Translations under genes and position numbers: made by a program
Shown here: positions 55,275 to 64,000 of the stretch, piece after piece
Position numbering within the stretch: position 1 is the stretch's first letter
How the letters are laid out: each line of letters opens with the position of its first letter
Assembly (NCBI GenBank): GCA_013414795.1
Contig: CP058732.1
Span: 310,001 to 374,000 of the forward strand
Origin: Candidatus Kapaibacterium sp.
Lineage (GTDB): Bacteria > Bacteroidota > Ignavibacteria > Kapaibacteriales > UBA2268
Length of the DNA stretch: 64,000 nucleotides
Direction: 5' to 3'
The notes under the pieces: generated by a model
The model's input: the letters and a program-made list of their open reading frames with translations, nothing else
Told to the model about the DNA's origin: nothing
Databases searched by the model: none

Positions 55275-56681
55275 ATGATGAAAAAGTTTTACTACTTTAT
55301 TTTTATTTCTGCTTTTGTAGCATTTCTAAATAGTTGTGGCTCGTTTCACACGCGGACTGAAAGCGAACTTTACACAATTGTGGTTCGCGACACATTGAAC
55401 CAAATCGAAGTGAAAAACGCACCTGGACGTCGTGACAATGGTATCGTCTATCCCTCTTCTAAAGTTCTTCAGTCTACAAGAGAGATTACCACCCGCGACA
55501 GTCTTGTCGAAAGATACTATCCCAACTTTATTAGGCTTGGTGTTTTTGAGTCTGTCGGGTTGATTGGTACAGCCACGACTGACCAATTGGGTGCTGGACC
55601 ATTTGGTATATTCCATGTGGTTGAAAAGGTCCCAGAAGGGAAAAATGGCTACGAAGGGAAACTTTTCTCGGGTGCATACTATCGCTTTGGAATTGGAGAA
55701 TGGAGACTGCGGTGGTTCCGTGATTCTAAAAATTGGTCGATTGGAACATCTTTGTTTGAAATTATCGCTAAAGACAATTATCGAAACCATACTCTTTCCA
55801 GTACTTTTCCACTATATATAAAAAAACGGTTCTTTATTAGCGAAAAGATACCATACATTTCAATTTCGCCTTCCTTTGGTTTTGGACTATACCCGTCGCA
55901 ATATATTAACCCGAATGTTGCAATTGAAGTGGGCTCGCTCGGTGGATTGAACCTTCGCCTTTATGCTGGCTATGCAATTGGGCAAAATCCAACTTTTTCT
56001 CCTTTCAACAATGATCCTGGTAGCGAAACACAAATAGTAACAACTCCGTATCTTGGACTTGGCGTTTCGTTCCTCGACTTTGTGAACATTGTTCCAGAAT
56101 TATATACCGAATGGAAAGACCACCCCCATTCCTCCTGGAATATTGGAATGATGCAATTTGCTTTGCTTTATACAAATTCAGATACAAGTTTGGGGAAAAA
56201 TACAAAATCTTTGGTCAAGGGTGTTCATCTACGTATTTTCCCAGCATCAATTTCAATTCCAATACTCGACAATGGCTTCTACCTTGGGACTTCCTTGTTC
56301 AATGGATTTATCTTTGGGTTAAAAGATATCGGCTTAAGTATTTTGCCAATTCGACTTGGCTATTGGCGTGTGATTCTCCCAGATGAACTATCTATCGAAC
56401 CATTTGTCGAATACAACTACTTTCCATCAACTTTCATTCACATTGGTAATCGCTTTAATTTAAAAATCAGTGAATCCTTTAACTTTTCAATCGTAATGGG
56501 TTACGTTGATGGAAATAATAAGCGATTTGTGAACGCTGCTAAATCATACGTCAATGATGCTTTTGACTTTACACCATACGCAAACTTTTCCCGCTATTAT
56601 CTTGGCGTTTCAATTGGGATAATTGACCGAATTTTCCAACCAGAAGAGTTACGATACAATAAGGAGGGTTGGGAAAGATGA
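55275..56681 (+). CDS. lipoprotein with predicted beta-barrel-like body, unknown function
   Basis: 468 residues with a lipobox-like signal (LNSCGSF). The body has repeated amphipathic strands rich in aromatic residues (GKLFSGAYYRFGIGEWRLRW, FISEKIPYISISPSFGFGLY, LNLRLYAGYAIGQNP) and ends in a strand-like region. No known family is recognised. The next lipoprotein gene overlaps the stop by 4 bases (ATGA), so the two are probably made together, and the FAH gene is 3 bases upstream. Confidence 0.7.
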   Translation: MMKKFYYFIFISAFVAFLNSCGSFHTRTESELYTIVVRDTLNQIEVKNAPGRRDNGIVYPSSKVLQSTREITTRDSLVERYYPNFIRLGVFESVGLIGTATTDQLGAGPFGIFHVVEKVPEGKNGYEGKLFSGAYYRFGIGEWRLRWFRDSKNWSIGTSLFEIIAKDNYRNHTLSSTFPLYIKKRFFISEKIPYISISPSFGFGLYPSQYINPNVAIEVGSLGGLNLRLYAGYAIGQNPTFSPFNNDPGSETQIVTTPYLGLGVSFLDFVNIVPELYTEWKDHPHSSWNIGMMQFALLYTNSDTSLGKNTKSLVKGVHLRIFPASISIPILDNGFYLGTSLFNGFIFGLKDIGLSILPIRLGYWRVILPDELSIEPFVEYNYFPSTFIHIGNRFNLKISESFNFSIVMGYVDGNNKRFVNAAKSYVNDAFDFTPYANFSRYYLGVSIGIIDRIFQPEELRYNKEGWER

Positions 56682-57316
56682 AAAATATTGGTTTGTTTTT
56701 TGCTTTGCTTTTGGTTCTCTACTCCTGTTGTTCGCCAAGAGGTGGAGAAAGTTTGCCTTTGTTAACGCCAAATTTTCGTGGCTACGTTGGTTCTGCTCCC
56801 GAATATTTTCTGCTAAATTGTTTTTACGAACAACAAATACTTGGAACAAAATTTGGCAACCCAGATTCCGTAATAGTTTTTAACAACACATTAACTATTA
56901 ATCCAGGCAATAGGGTTTCCTTATGCGTAAAGGATTTAAATACGATGGACGCCGATTTTTACGTTAGAGTTCCCTATGGCGACGGTGTTAGATTTTATTT
57001 TCGTGCCCCAGGAAAAGATTTCGACCTTTTTCCAAAGTTGATTTTTGAGTACACCCGAACTGGTAGTCGCTTGTATGAAGATAAGAAATTGATTGTCGCA
57101 GTCGATTCAATTGTGTTGGACAACGCAAGGCAAAGCCGAATATTTATACAAAACGAAGGGGAAGTTGTCCACGTAATCGTTGGAATCGACACAGTTTACC
57201 AAGGGCGAACGAAATTGCCTCTATCTGAATACATCTACGTTGAACCAATTAATTCCAAAGTTATTATCGACGACGTTTATTTTTATCCAATAACCCAACC
57301 AACTTATTATTATTAA
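56678..57316 (+). CDS. lipoprotein of unknown function
   Basis: 212 residues from the ATG at 56678, overlapping the previous stop by 4 bases. The signal peptide ends in a double Cys (LYSCCSPRGG). The mature part is beta-rich (GNRVSLCVKDLNTMDADFYV, GVRFYFRAPGKDFDLFPKLI, GEVVHVIVGIDTVYQG) and ends in Tyr-rich PTYYY. No family is recognised. Probable partner of the preceding lipoprotein. Confidence 0.7.
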   Translation: MKNIGLFFALLLVLYSCCSPRGGESLPLLTPNFRGYVGSAPEYFLLNCFYEQQILGTKFGNPDSVIVFNNTLTINPGNRVSLCVKDLNTMDADFYVRVPYGDGVRFYFRAPGKDFDLFPKLIFEYTRTGSRLYEDKKLIVAVDSIVLDNARQSRIFIQNEGEVVHVIVGIDTVYQGRTKLPLSEYIYVEPINSKVIIDDVYFYPITQPTYYY

Positions 57317-57339
57317 AAATTCCCTCTATTGTTCGGTTT

Positions 57340-58242
57340 CTACTTTTTGGGATAGAAAATTAGATTTAGCATCTTGTAAATCAATCTGGCTGTGGTCAAA
57401 TCTGGATGGTTCAAGCCTTTAATTGGGGCAAGTTCTACAACATCGAAACCAATTATTTGTCGACCACTGCGAACTATTTCACGGATGATTTCAATTGCTT
57501 CTGTGTAATAGAAGCCTTCTGGCTCGGGAGTGCCAGTCGACGGTATAACCGATGGGTCGAAAAAGTCCACATCAAATGTTATATACACTTGTTGACCAAG
57601 TGATTTAACAACTTTCTTTATCCAATCTTTGCCATATTCATTTTGACGAATTTTAGAAGCGAAAAAAGTTTTTATTTTCATCTCTTTGATTAAACTTGCT
57701 TCTTCGACACAAAGTGCTCTTATTCCTACTTGAACAAGCCTTTCGGCTGGAAAGAAATCAATTACTCGAGCCATTACGGAAGCGTGGGAATATGGAGTGC
57801 CTTCGTAACTTTCTCGTAAGTCGGAGTGTGCATCGAATTGGAGAATGCTCATTTGCGGGAACTTATTGTAAAATGCTTTTATAATTGGATAACTAACTGA
57901 ATGCTCGCCACCAAGACAAACAAGGAATTTCCCAGTTTCAAGCAAACTTGCAACAGTTGTTTCAATCAAATTCATCGCATTTTCTTGGTTCATCTTTTTA
58001 AAAGAAAGAGGTGCTAAAGTTGCAATGCCTTTTTCAAAGCATAGTTCCTTGTCGGTCTCATCGTCGTAAAATTCAACATATGCACTTGCTCGAAGTATTG
58101 CCTTTGGTCCTTTTTTTGTCCCTTTTCCGTAACTTGTCGTTACCTCGTAAGGTATTGGAAGAATTGCAATTGCGGAATTTTCGAAGGAAGAATATTCTGC
58201 TTCAATTGCAAGAAAGTTTTTGTCTTTTCCCAAAACTAACAT
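57340..58242 (-). CDS. speB: agmatinase / arginase-family ureohydrolase
   Basis: 300 residues from the ATG at 58242. The dinuclear manganese site is complete: GGEHSVSYP, FDAHSDLR, and FDVDFFDPSVIP followed by STGTPEPEG. The last motif is typical of agmatinases, which make putrescine and urea from agmatine. Arginase or guanidinase activity cannot be excluded. It is divergent from the glycosyltransferase gene, with start regions about 50 bases apart. Confidence 0.88.
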   Translation of the reverse strand: MLVLGKDKNFLAIEAEYSSFENSAIAILPIPYEVTTSYGKGTKKGPKAILRASAYVEFYDDETDKELCFEKGIATLAPLSFKKMNQENAMNLIETTVASLLETGKFLVCLGGEHSVSYPIIKAFYNKFPQMSILQFDAHSDLRESYEGTPYSHASVMARVIDFFPAERLVQVGIRALCVEEASLIKEMKIKTFFASKIRQNEYGKDWIKKVVKSLGQQVYITFDVDFFDPSVIPSTGTPEPEGFYYTEAIEIIREIVRSGRQIIGFDVVELAPIKGLNHPDLTTARLIYKMLNLIFYPKK

Positions 58243-58294
58243 AATATTATTCCCTTTATTAATATTTTTGCAAATTATCAATTTTGTTTCGAAT

Positions 58295-59758
58295 TTGAAA
58301 AGTAATTATTTTAAACTGTTTGTTTTTTTCCTTTCAATATTAGCGATTATTCGCTTGTTTTTGCTTGGAGCATTCAATCTGGTTCCACAAGAAGCATACT
58401 ATTGGCTCTACATTCAACATCCAGCGTTAAGTTATTTCGACCATCCACCGATGTGTAGTTACACCATCGGAGTGTTTACTTCAATATTTGGCAACAATGA
58501 ATTTGGTGTCCGTTTCGGTATGCTTCTATATTCGATTGGGACAAGTCTTTTTCTCTTTCTATTGGCAAGGAAATTTTTCAACTCGGAAAAGGAAGCCTTT
58601 TTGTCCTTTGTTTTCTTAAACTTAACTATCTTTTTCAATTTGCATTCAATTGTTGCCACGCCCGACGCTCCATTGCTTTTCTTTTGGAGCGGTGCAATGT
58701 ATTTCTATTTTAAGGCAATATTCGAAGGCGACCGCTGGGTTGATTGGGTTGTTGCGGGTCTGTTCTCTGGCTTTGCCCTTGCAAGCAAGTACACTGCTTC
58801 TTTTATCGTTTTCAATCTTGTCCTCTTTTTCTTGGTTTCTCGGGAATGGAAACGAATTTTCAGTCCCAAGTTCATTGTTTCAATTTTTGTAACATTTATT
58901 CCTTTTACCCCAGTCATAATTTGGAACATTCAAAATGGATTTGCTTCCTTTCTTTTTCAAACATCTGGAAGAGCAAAAGGAGTGAAAAGTTTGGGATTGA
59001 ACTATTTCTTCCAACTGATTGCCAGCCAGTTGTATGAACTAACCCCCTTGTTCTTTATCCTTTTGCTTACGCTAATTGGAAAGTACATTAGTTCATACAA
59101 AACAATCGACAAAAAGGAACTTTTCTTTGCAAGTTTTTCGTTTCCAATTGTCATTTTCTTCTTCTTTGTAAGTTTTACAACTCTGGTAAAAATGAATTGG
59201 ATTCTTCCTGGTTATCTTGCCTTTATGCTTTTGGCTGTAAAATATTACAAAGAAGCCAAAGGTTTATCAAATCGATTAATAAAGTATTTGGGGTTCCCTA
59301 CAAGTTTTGCATTAATTGTTTTTAACTTGCTGATTATTCTCTATCCAATTGTTCCAATTGAAAAAGGCGATAGTTGGACTGGCTGGAAAGAATTGGCAAA
59401 CAAAGTGATTGAATTGAAACAAAACTACGATAAAGAAAACAGAACTTTTATCTTTTCCAATGAATACAAAATCCCCGCAGAACTTTCGTTCTACACACCT
59501 TACAAGGATGTAATTCTTGCAGAAAACGTATACGGCAAACCTGCACTGCAATTCGACTTCTGGTTCGATGTTTCAAAATTTTCTGGTTGGGATGGAATCT
59601 TTATCTATTCAGATTACAATCCTTCTGTAAAGATTGACGAGATACTTAAATATTTCCGAAGTTTTGAATTTGTCGAGGAAATGAAAATAGTAAAGAACGG
59701 AAAAGTATTCCGCCGTTTTTACATTTATAGATTTAGAAATTATCTACCACCGAAATAA
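58295..59758 (+). CDS. membrane glycosyltransferase of the ArnT/PMT (GT-C) type
   Basis: About 487 residues with 10-12 membrane helices. The first luminal loop has the catalytic acidic region EAYYWLYIQHPALSYFDHPPM, typical of lipid-phosphate-sugar-dependent GT83/GT39 enzymes, followed by FVFLNLTIFFNLHSIVATPD. No in-frame ATG precedes this motif. TTG at 58295 is the best start; a TTG at 58220 would run into the divergent speB start. The acceptor (lipid A, protein or polysaccharide) is unknown. Confidence 0.82.
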   Translation: MKSNYFKLFVFFLSILAIIRLFLLGAFNLVPQEAYYWLYIQHPALSYFDHPPMCSYTIGVFTSIFGNNEFGVRFGMLLYSIGTSLFLFLLARKFFNSEKEAFLSFVFLNLTIFFNLHSIVATPDAPLLFFWSGAMYFYFKAIFEGDRWVDWVVAGLFSGFALASKYTASFIVFNLVLFFLVSREWKRIFSPKFIVSIFVTFIPFTPVIIWNIQNGFASFLFQTSGRAKGVKSLGLNYFFQLIASQLYELTPLFFILLLTLIGKYISSYKTIDKKELFFASFSFPIVIFFFFVSFTTLVKMNWILPGYLAFMLLAVKYYKEAKGLSNRLIKYLGFPTSFALIVFNLLIILYPIVPIEKGDSWTGWKELANKVIELKQNYDKENRTFIFSNEYKIPAELSFYTPYKDVILAENVYGKPALQFDFWFDVSKFSGWDGIFIYSDYNPSVKIDEILKYFRSFEFVEEMKIVKNGKVFRRFYIYRFRNYLPPK

Positions 59759-59819
59759 TTAATTCTTTTTAATTGAATATTTTACCAAGAAAAGTTAATT
59801 TAGATTTTTTTTGCATTAA

Positions 59820-60557
59820 ATGAAAAAGATTTTAGTACTTGGCGGTTATTCTGCGATTTCCCAAGCAGTTCTTGAATTGCTTGCGAAAGAAGAAGTTATT
59901 CTCTATCTGGTTGGTCGGGATATTCAAAAATTGGAAATTGTTCGTGACCATTTAAATTCAATTGGTCGAAGCCAAGTTTACATTGAAGCAATGGATTTAA
60001 ACAAAATCGAAGAACATCGAGCCTTGCTTGAAAGAGCAACGAAGCAAATGAATGGCTTGGACTTGCTTTTTGTTTGCTACGGTGTTCTACCAAACCAGAA
60101 GAAATTAGAGCAAGAGCCAGAGAAAGCACTCGACAACTATTTCACAAATGCTTTTAGCACAATAAACTTTGTTTCGCTTGTTGCAAATTACTTTGAATCA
60201 AAAGGCAAGGGTACAATCGCTGTTGTTACTTCGGTTGCTGGCGAGCGTGGTAGGAAAAGCAACTATTTTTACGGCTCTGCAAAAAGTTGTGTCGATACGT
60301 TCCTCGAAGGACTACGCCATCGACTTTTCAGCAAAGGAATAAAAGTCGTTACGATTAAGCCAGGAATTGTGGATACTCCTATGACTGCAAACTTGGAAAG
60401 AAAAACATTGATGGCAAAACCAGAAAGAGTTGCCCAAGATATTGTAAAAGCGTTCGAGGGAAGGAAGTCAGTTGTCTATACGCCTTGGATTTGGCGATAC
60501 ATTATGTTGATAGTCAAACTTCTACCAGGAGGTATTTTCTATCGTACAGATTTTTAA
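59820..60557 (+). CDS. short-chain dehydrogenase/reductase
   Basis: 245 residues. The Rossmann start is ILVLGGYSAISQAVLELLA. The catalytic triad is Ser in VVTSVAGERG and Tyr-x3-Lys in FYGSAKSCVD. The sequence resembles the decaprenylphosphoryl-2-keto-ribose reductase type (DprE2-like) and related SDRs by eye, but no DprE1 gene is near. Its position after a polyprenyl-sugar-type glycosyltransferase makes a role in lipid-linked sugar synthesis possible. The substrate is uncertain. Confidence 0.85.
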   Translation: MKKILVLGGYSAISQAVLELLAKEEVILYLVGRDIQKLEIVRDHLNSIGRSQVYIEAMDLNKIEEHRALLERATKQMNGLDLLFVCYGVLPNQKKLEQEPEKALDNYFTNAFSTINFVSLVANYFESKGKGTIAVVTSVAGERGRKSNYFYGSAKSCVDTFLEGLRHRLFSKGIKVVTIKPGIVDTPMTANLERKTLMAKPERVAQDIVKAFEGRKSVVYTPWIWRYIMLIVKLLPGGIFYRTDF

Positions 60558-60608
60558 ATGTTTTTAGAATTATTTAAATTGCATATGTGAATTTAACGGG
60601 GGGAGTAA

Positions 60609-62864
60609 ATGAGGAAGTTTTTATGGTTAATATTTTGCTTATTTTTGCTTGAAGTTTCCTTTGCACAGAAGAACCAAGTTGGCAAACAAATCAAAGTATT
60701 CCCAGACGAATATTCTGAACTTGATGATATACCAGTTACCCAGCAAATAGATGACCCGTTTATTTTGAAAACGCTCGAAAGAGCAAGGCTAAAGTATTTG
60801 CGTGCCTTGTCTTTCATCGAAAAGAAAGATACTTTGCAAGCAGAGGAAAATTTCGAACAAGCCATCGATATTCTCAATTCTATTAGTTACTATCCCAACA
60901 TAAATAAATACCGTGATTATACAGATTTGATTTTATCCATTCTCGAGGATTATGAAAAAAACATCAGAAACATTGACCATTTAGACGAAAGTTCTTCGCT
61001 ATTTTTAATGAGAGAAACGCTAACCAAAGAATTAGAAAAGACCAGTCGAAGCAAACCCCAAATTGGCTCGCTTCAACCAAAGCAAAAGGATACAACCAAA
61101 TCCCTTGAATTGAAAACTGGATATGCATTTCAAATTCCAATGGATGACAACGAATATGTAAAAAAGAGCATCGAGTTTCTAACTCAAAAGCCGATTGGAA
61201 GAAAATTCGTTCGAAACAGTCTGGCTCGGAGCACAGTTTGGGGCAATATAGTCCGAAAAATCATCGAAGAAGAGAAAATGCCGAAAGAACTCTACTATCT
61301 TGCAATGGTAGAAAGTGGTTTCAACCCCTTTGCGGTTTCGAGAGCCAAGGCGGTTGGAATGTGGCAATTTATAATGTCGACTGGACAACTTTACGGTTTG
61401 AATGCAAACAATTCGCCTTGGATTGACGAGCGACGAGACCCAGTCAAAGCGACAAGAGCAGCAATGCGACATCTTCGTGATTTATACAATGAACTTGGGG
61501 ATTGGCATCTTGCTATTGCCGCCTACAACTGTGGAATCAATGCAGTGCAACGTGCCATCGCAAAATTGAACAATTCGGACAGCGTAAACTTTTGGAATAT
61601 AATGCAATTCCTTCCAAGAGAAACTCGAAATTACGTCCCTCTTTTCATTGCTACGGTGATGGTGGTTAATAATCTTGAAGCATACGGTTTTGGTAAATCT
61701 GATATAGAATTTCTTCCAGAATTGAAATTTGACAAATACACCTTGAAGGAGCCAGTAAGTTTGTCTGCTCTGGCAAAATGTGCCAATGTTTCTATTGAGG
61801 AACTTCGGCAACTGAACCCAGAATTGGTCTACTCTTTTACTCCCCCAGATGTCGATGAGTATGAACTTCGAATACCCTACGGTTCGAAACAAACATTTAT
61901 TGCAAACTTATTGAATTTAAGCCCAAGCGAGAAGCAACCATTTTTTACCTATCGCACAGAAAAGAAAGAGACTATTAGAGATATTGCAGAAAAATTCAAC
62001 GCTAATCTTGATGAAATTCTTTTGATAAACAAAATTGCATCGGCTTCTAAAAAGTTGCCAAAAGGCACTACTATTAAAATCCCAATTTCTAGACAGGAAG
62101 TCGCAAGTAGTGAGATTGAAAACGACACACCAACTGAATCGAATTCCCTGGCAGAATCGAAAAACTTAACTCCCTCTGAAAATAAAATCGGAAACAAAAC
62201 AACTGAAAACCGAACCGTTAATGTTGTTAGATACATTGTAAAAAATGGTGAAAATATTTTCTCAATTAGCCAAAAGTTCAATACACACATAGATAGCATT
62301 GTCAAATGGAATGATTTGAGCACACGTAATGTTAGTGTTGGTCAAGTATTACGAATCTATACCAGCGAATATTCAAATTCTTCTTCCCCAGAGGCAAATC
62401 CTATGTCTGAATCAAATAAAAACAATTCGAAATCCGCTGAAACCATTGGTAATGTTCAGGTTCCTAATCAAAAGAAATCCGAAAACCTTGTTCCAAAGAA
62501 CAGAAAATATCACACAGTTCGAAAAGGCGAAACATTGCAGTCAATTGCAAACGAATATGGTGTTTCAATCCAAGAATTGCTCCAATGGAATCCCAAACTT
62601 CGCCAAAGGAAACATAATATACTTGTGGGAGAAAAAATCAAAGTAAGTGGCGAGACAAGTATTGCAAGCGAAAATTCTTCTACGAAAGCAAGCAAAAAAC
62701 AAGACCAAACAAAAAGTAAAACAAAATACCATATTGTTCGTAAGGGGGAGACATTAGAGAAGATTTCGAAAAAGTATGGATTGACCTTGAATGAAATCAA
62801 ATCACTTAATCCCAAAATGAAATCGAAAAAAATAAAAGCGGGAGAGAAAATTCGTATCAATTGA
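60609..62864 (+). CDS. MltD-like membrane-bound lytic transglycosylase with LysM repeats
   Basis: 751 residues with a signal peptide (ending VSFAQ). The SLT domain (about 200-330) has YYLAMVESGFNPFAVSRAKA with the catalytic Glu, VGMWQFIMSTGQLYGL and LAIAAYNCGINAVQRAI. Four LysM domains follow, separated by Ser/Asn/Lys-rich linkers. The last two are most canonical (YHTVRKGETLQSIANEYGVS and YHIVRKGETLEKISKKYGLT). It binds and cleaves peptidoglycan. A GGGGGAG ribosome site precedes the ATG. Symbol withheld because the LysM number differs from E. coli MltD. Confidence 0.92.
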   Translation: MRKFLWLIFCLFLLEVSFAQKNQVGKQIKVFPDEYSELDDIPVTQQIDDPFILKTLERARLKYLRALSFIEKKDTLQAEENFEQAIDILNSISYYPNINKYRDYTDLILSILEDYEKNIRNIDHLDESSSLFLMRETLTKELEKTSRSKPQIGSLQPKQKDTTKSLELKTGYAFQIPMDDNEYVKKSIEFLTQKPIGRKFVRNSLARSTVWGNIVRKIIEEEKMPKELYYLAMVESGFNPFAVSRAKAVGMWQFIMSTGQLYGLNANNSPWIDERRDPVKATRAAMRHLRDLYNELGDWHLAIAAYNCGINAVQRAIAKLNNSDSVNFWNIMQFLPRETRNYVPLFIATVMVVNNLEAYGFGKSDIEFLPELKFDKYTLKEPVSLSALAKCANVSIEELRQLNPELVYSFTPPDVDEYELRIPYGSKQTFIANLLNLSPSEKQPFFTYRTEKKETIRDIAEKFNANLDEILLINKIASASKKLPKGTTIKIPISRQEVASSEIENDTPTESNSLAESKNLTPSENKIGNKTTENRTVNVVRYIVKNGENIFSISQKFNTHIDSIVKWNDLSTRNVSVGQVLRIYTSEYSNSSSPEANPMSESNKNNSKSAETIGNVQVPNQKKSENLVPKNRKYHTVRKGETLQSIANEYGVSIQELLQWNPKLRQRKHNILVGEKIKVSGETSIASENSSTKASKKQDQTKSKTKYHIVRKGETLEKISKKYGLTLNEIKSLNPKMKSKKIKAGEKIRIN

Positions 62865-62944
62865 TTTGCAATTATTATTTCCTTCAAACCGATAATTTTT
62901 TCTTTGATACAACCCACTGCATTTTTATTTTTAATTTTGTCATT

Positions 62945-63718
62945 ATGGAAAATATTTACGAGGCATTTAAGAAACTTGATTACTTCGTGGTTGCCCACAG
63001 AGGAGCCAGTGCAGTTGCACCAGAAAACACCCTTGCCTCTTTTGAAGAAGCAATTTCCGTCGGTGCCCACTTCATCGAAATGGATATTCAAGCGACTGCG
63101 GACGGTGTTCCAATCGTATTCCACGACAAAGGTTTAAGCAGAACAACCGATGGGAAAGGCATTGCATCTCAACTCACTTTCGAAGAACTAAAAAAATTCG
63201 ATAGCGGGAAGTGGTTCGGTAATGAATTTGCGGGCGAGCGTATCCCTTCGCTCGAAGAAGTTTTGCAATTTGTCAATGGAAGAATCTTTCTAAATTTGGA
63301 ATTGAAGAATCTTGGGAACAATTCCCAGCAAAATATTGCGAAAATCCTTGAACTAATTGAAAAATACAACTACTGCGACAAGGTTATCATTTCCTCCTTC
63401 TACCACGAACAACTTAAAATTGTGAAAAGACTAAATTCCCAAATACCTATCGCTCCTATTCGCTTTCCAAGGGACGAACGATTGCCATCGCAACTTAAAC
63501 AAGAACTCGATTGCCAGGGATTTGTTTGTAGTATCGATGAGTTGGATCAAAAGATTGCGGAAGACGCTCGCAGTAACAACATATTCATTGGCGTGTATTC
63601 TGTCGATACAGAAGAGCAACTCGATTTTGTGCTATCCCACAATGTAAAGGCGATTGTAACAAACTTACCTGGAAAAATATTGAGTATTCTTCGAAACAAA
63701 TACAAAGCAATCGTATAA
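62945..63718 (+). CDS. glycerophosphodiester phosphodiesterase
   Basis: 257 residues from the ATG at 62945; a longer frame from 62861 adds a non-conserved tail. The catalytic core is VAHRGASAVAPENTLASF, FIEMDIQATADGVPIVFHD and the downstream LNLELK. GDPD cleaves glycerophosphodiesters to glycerol 3-phosphate and an alcohol. No signal peptide, so it is probably cytoplasmic. The stop lies one base before the stop of the convergent isochorismatase-like gene. Confidence 0.92.
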   Translation: MENIYEAFKKLDYFVVAHRGASAVAPENTLASFEEAISVGAHFIEMDIQATADGVPIVFHDKGLSRTTDGKGIASQLTFEELKKFDSGKWFGNEFAGERIPSLEEVLQFVNGRIFLNLELKNLGNNSQQNIAKILELIEKYNYCDKVIISSFYHEQLKIVKRLNSQIPIAPIRFPRDERLPSQLKQELDCQGFVCSIDELDQKIAEDARSNNIFIGVYSVDTEEQLDFVLSHNVKAIVTNLPGKILSILRNKYKAIV

Positions 63719-63719
63719 T

Positions 63720-63999
63720 TTAAGTTTGAAAGGTTTCGATAATCTCAATAGTTCTGGTAACATAAGCAAAGCCAAAAGATAAGTTTAGCAGAGATGCAAA
63801 ATGCATTTCTTCATTGACGCTCCCAGTTGCATCGGCAAGGAAAAACACACGGTAGTCTCGATAGTAGGCATCTCTTGCTGTCGATTCACAACACATATTT
63901 GTCATAATACCCGTGATAACCAAATCTTCTATTTTTAATCCACGAAGATAAACTTCTAAATCGGTATTATAAAATGCTGAATATCTATGTTTAAGAATA
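63720..63999 (-). CDS. isochorismatase-family cysteine hydrolase, 5' partial
   Basis: The minus-strand frame stays open to the right edge, so the N-terminal part with the catalytic Asp is outside the window. Present are KHRYSAFYNTDLEVYLRG with the catalytic Lys, VITGIMTNMCCESTARDA with the catalytic Cys, and FFLADATGSVNEEMH. These are the hallmarks of the isochorismatase/nicotinamidase-like family (cysteine hydrolases). The substrate is unknown. Confidence 0.9.
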   Translation of the reverse strand, partial: ILKHRYSAFYNTDLEVYLRGLKIEDLVITGIMTNMCCESTARDAYYRDYRVFFLADATGSVNEEMHFASLLNLSFGFAYVTRTIEIIETFQT

Positions 64000-64000
64000 A

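Overview
The window looks like a piece of chromosome from a low-GC, Gram-negative member of the Bacteroidota/Chlorobiota (FCB) lineage, possibly Ignavibacteria- or Kapabacteria-like. This placement is an inference from gene content, not a search result. The supporting content is a TonB receptor with a carboxypeptidase-regulatory N-terminal domain, LptC and LptD, a DUF1573 protein, a Bacteroidota-style GlmU-like protein, tail-fibre/S74 surface proteins and an Rnf complex paired with RseC. Some promoters resemble the Bacteroidota TTTG-N20-TAnnTTTG type. Many genes nevertheless have clear purine-rich Shine-Dalgarno sites (frr, rpsB, rpsD, HU), which core Bacteroidota usually lack.

Layout. 0-4.5 kb: the 3' part of a large HSP90/sacsin-like ATPase with a C-terminal DUF3883 nuclease-like domain, then 0.8 kb of AT-rich non-coding DNA. 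5.3-9.6 kb: a fused homocysteine methyltransferase/methylenetetrahydrofolate reductase, tRNA-Thr, a biotin carboxylase and QueC. 9.7-13.6 kb: two tandem secreted tail-fibre-like paralogues. 13.7-22.9 kb: dapA, a TonB receptor, a translationally coupled pyrG-FKBP-GlmU-like operon, DUF1573, xseB and a saccharopine-dehydrogenase-like gene. 23-25.5 kb: lptC-tpiA-pgsA and HU.

25.7-33.1 kb is the most striking region. A complete Rnf operon (rnfC-D-G-E-A-apbE-B-rseC) lies between a truncated copy of the 3' end of frr and the intact frr gene. The two copies share about 240 bp at roughly 98% identity in direct orientation, so recombination between them would remove a 6,810-bp circle and leave one complete frr. 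The four differences inside the block are all silent. This suggests the second copy diverged while it was a working gene, for example in a donor strain.

33-37.2 kb: a translation operon on the minus strand, rpsD-rplM-rpsI-rpsB-tsf-pyrH-frr, with a nested hairpin leader before rpsB. 37.3-40.4 kb: a single-chain restriction-modification enzyme. 40.5-46.7 kb: a lipoprotein, a SRPBCC/GyrI-like protein, and a minus-strand group of a PTPS-type synthase, folE, rnhB and a rhomboid protease. 46.7-53.4 kb: envelope genes (a DUF4292-like protein, LptD, a PD40-OmpA lipoprotein, PBP1A). 53.8-64 kb: a small two-repeat secreted protein, an FAH-family enzyme, two unknown envelope proteins, an agmatinase-family enzyme, a membrane glycosyltransferase, an SDR, a LysM lytic transglycosylase, a GDPD and a partial isochorismatase-family gene.

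Together the genes describe ordinary housekeeping and envelope assembly. Accessory pieces are the Rnf cassette, the surface paralogues, the restriction enzyme and the ATPase-nuclease. Functions are read from motifs only; no database search was run.
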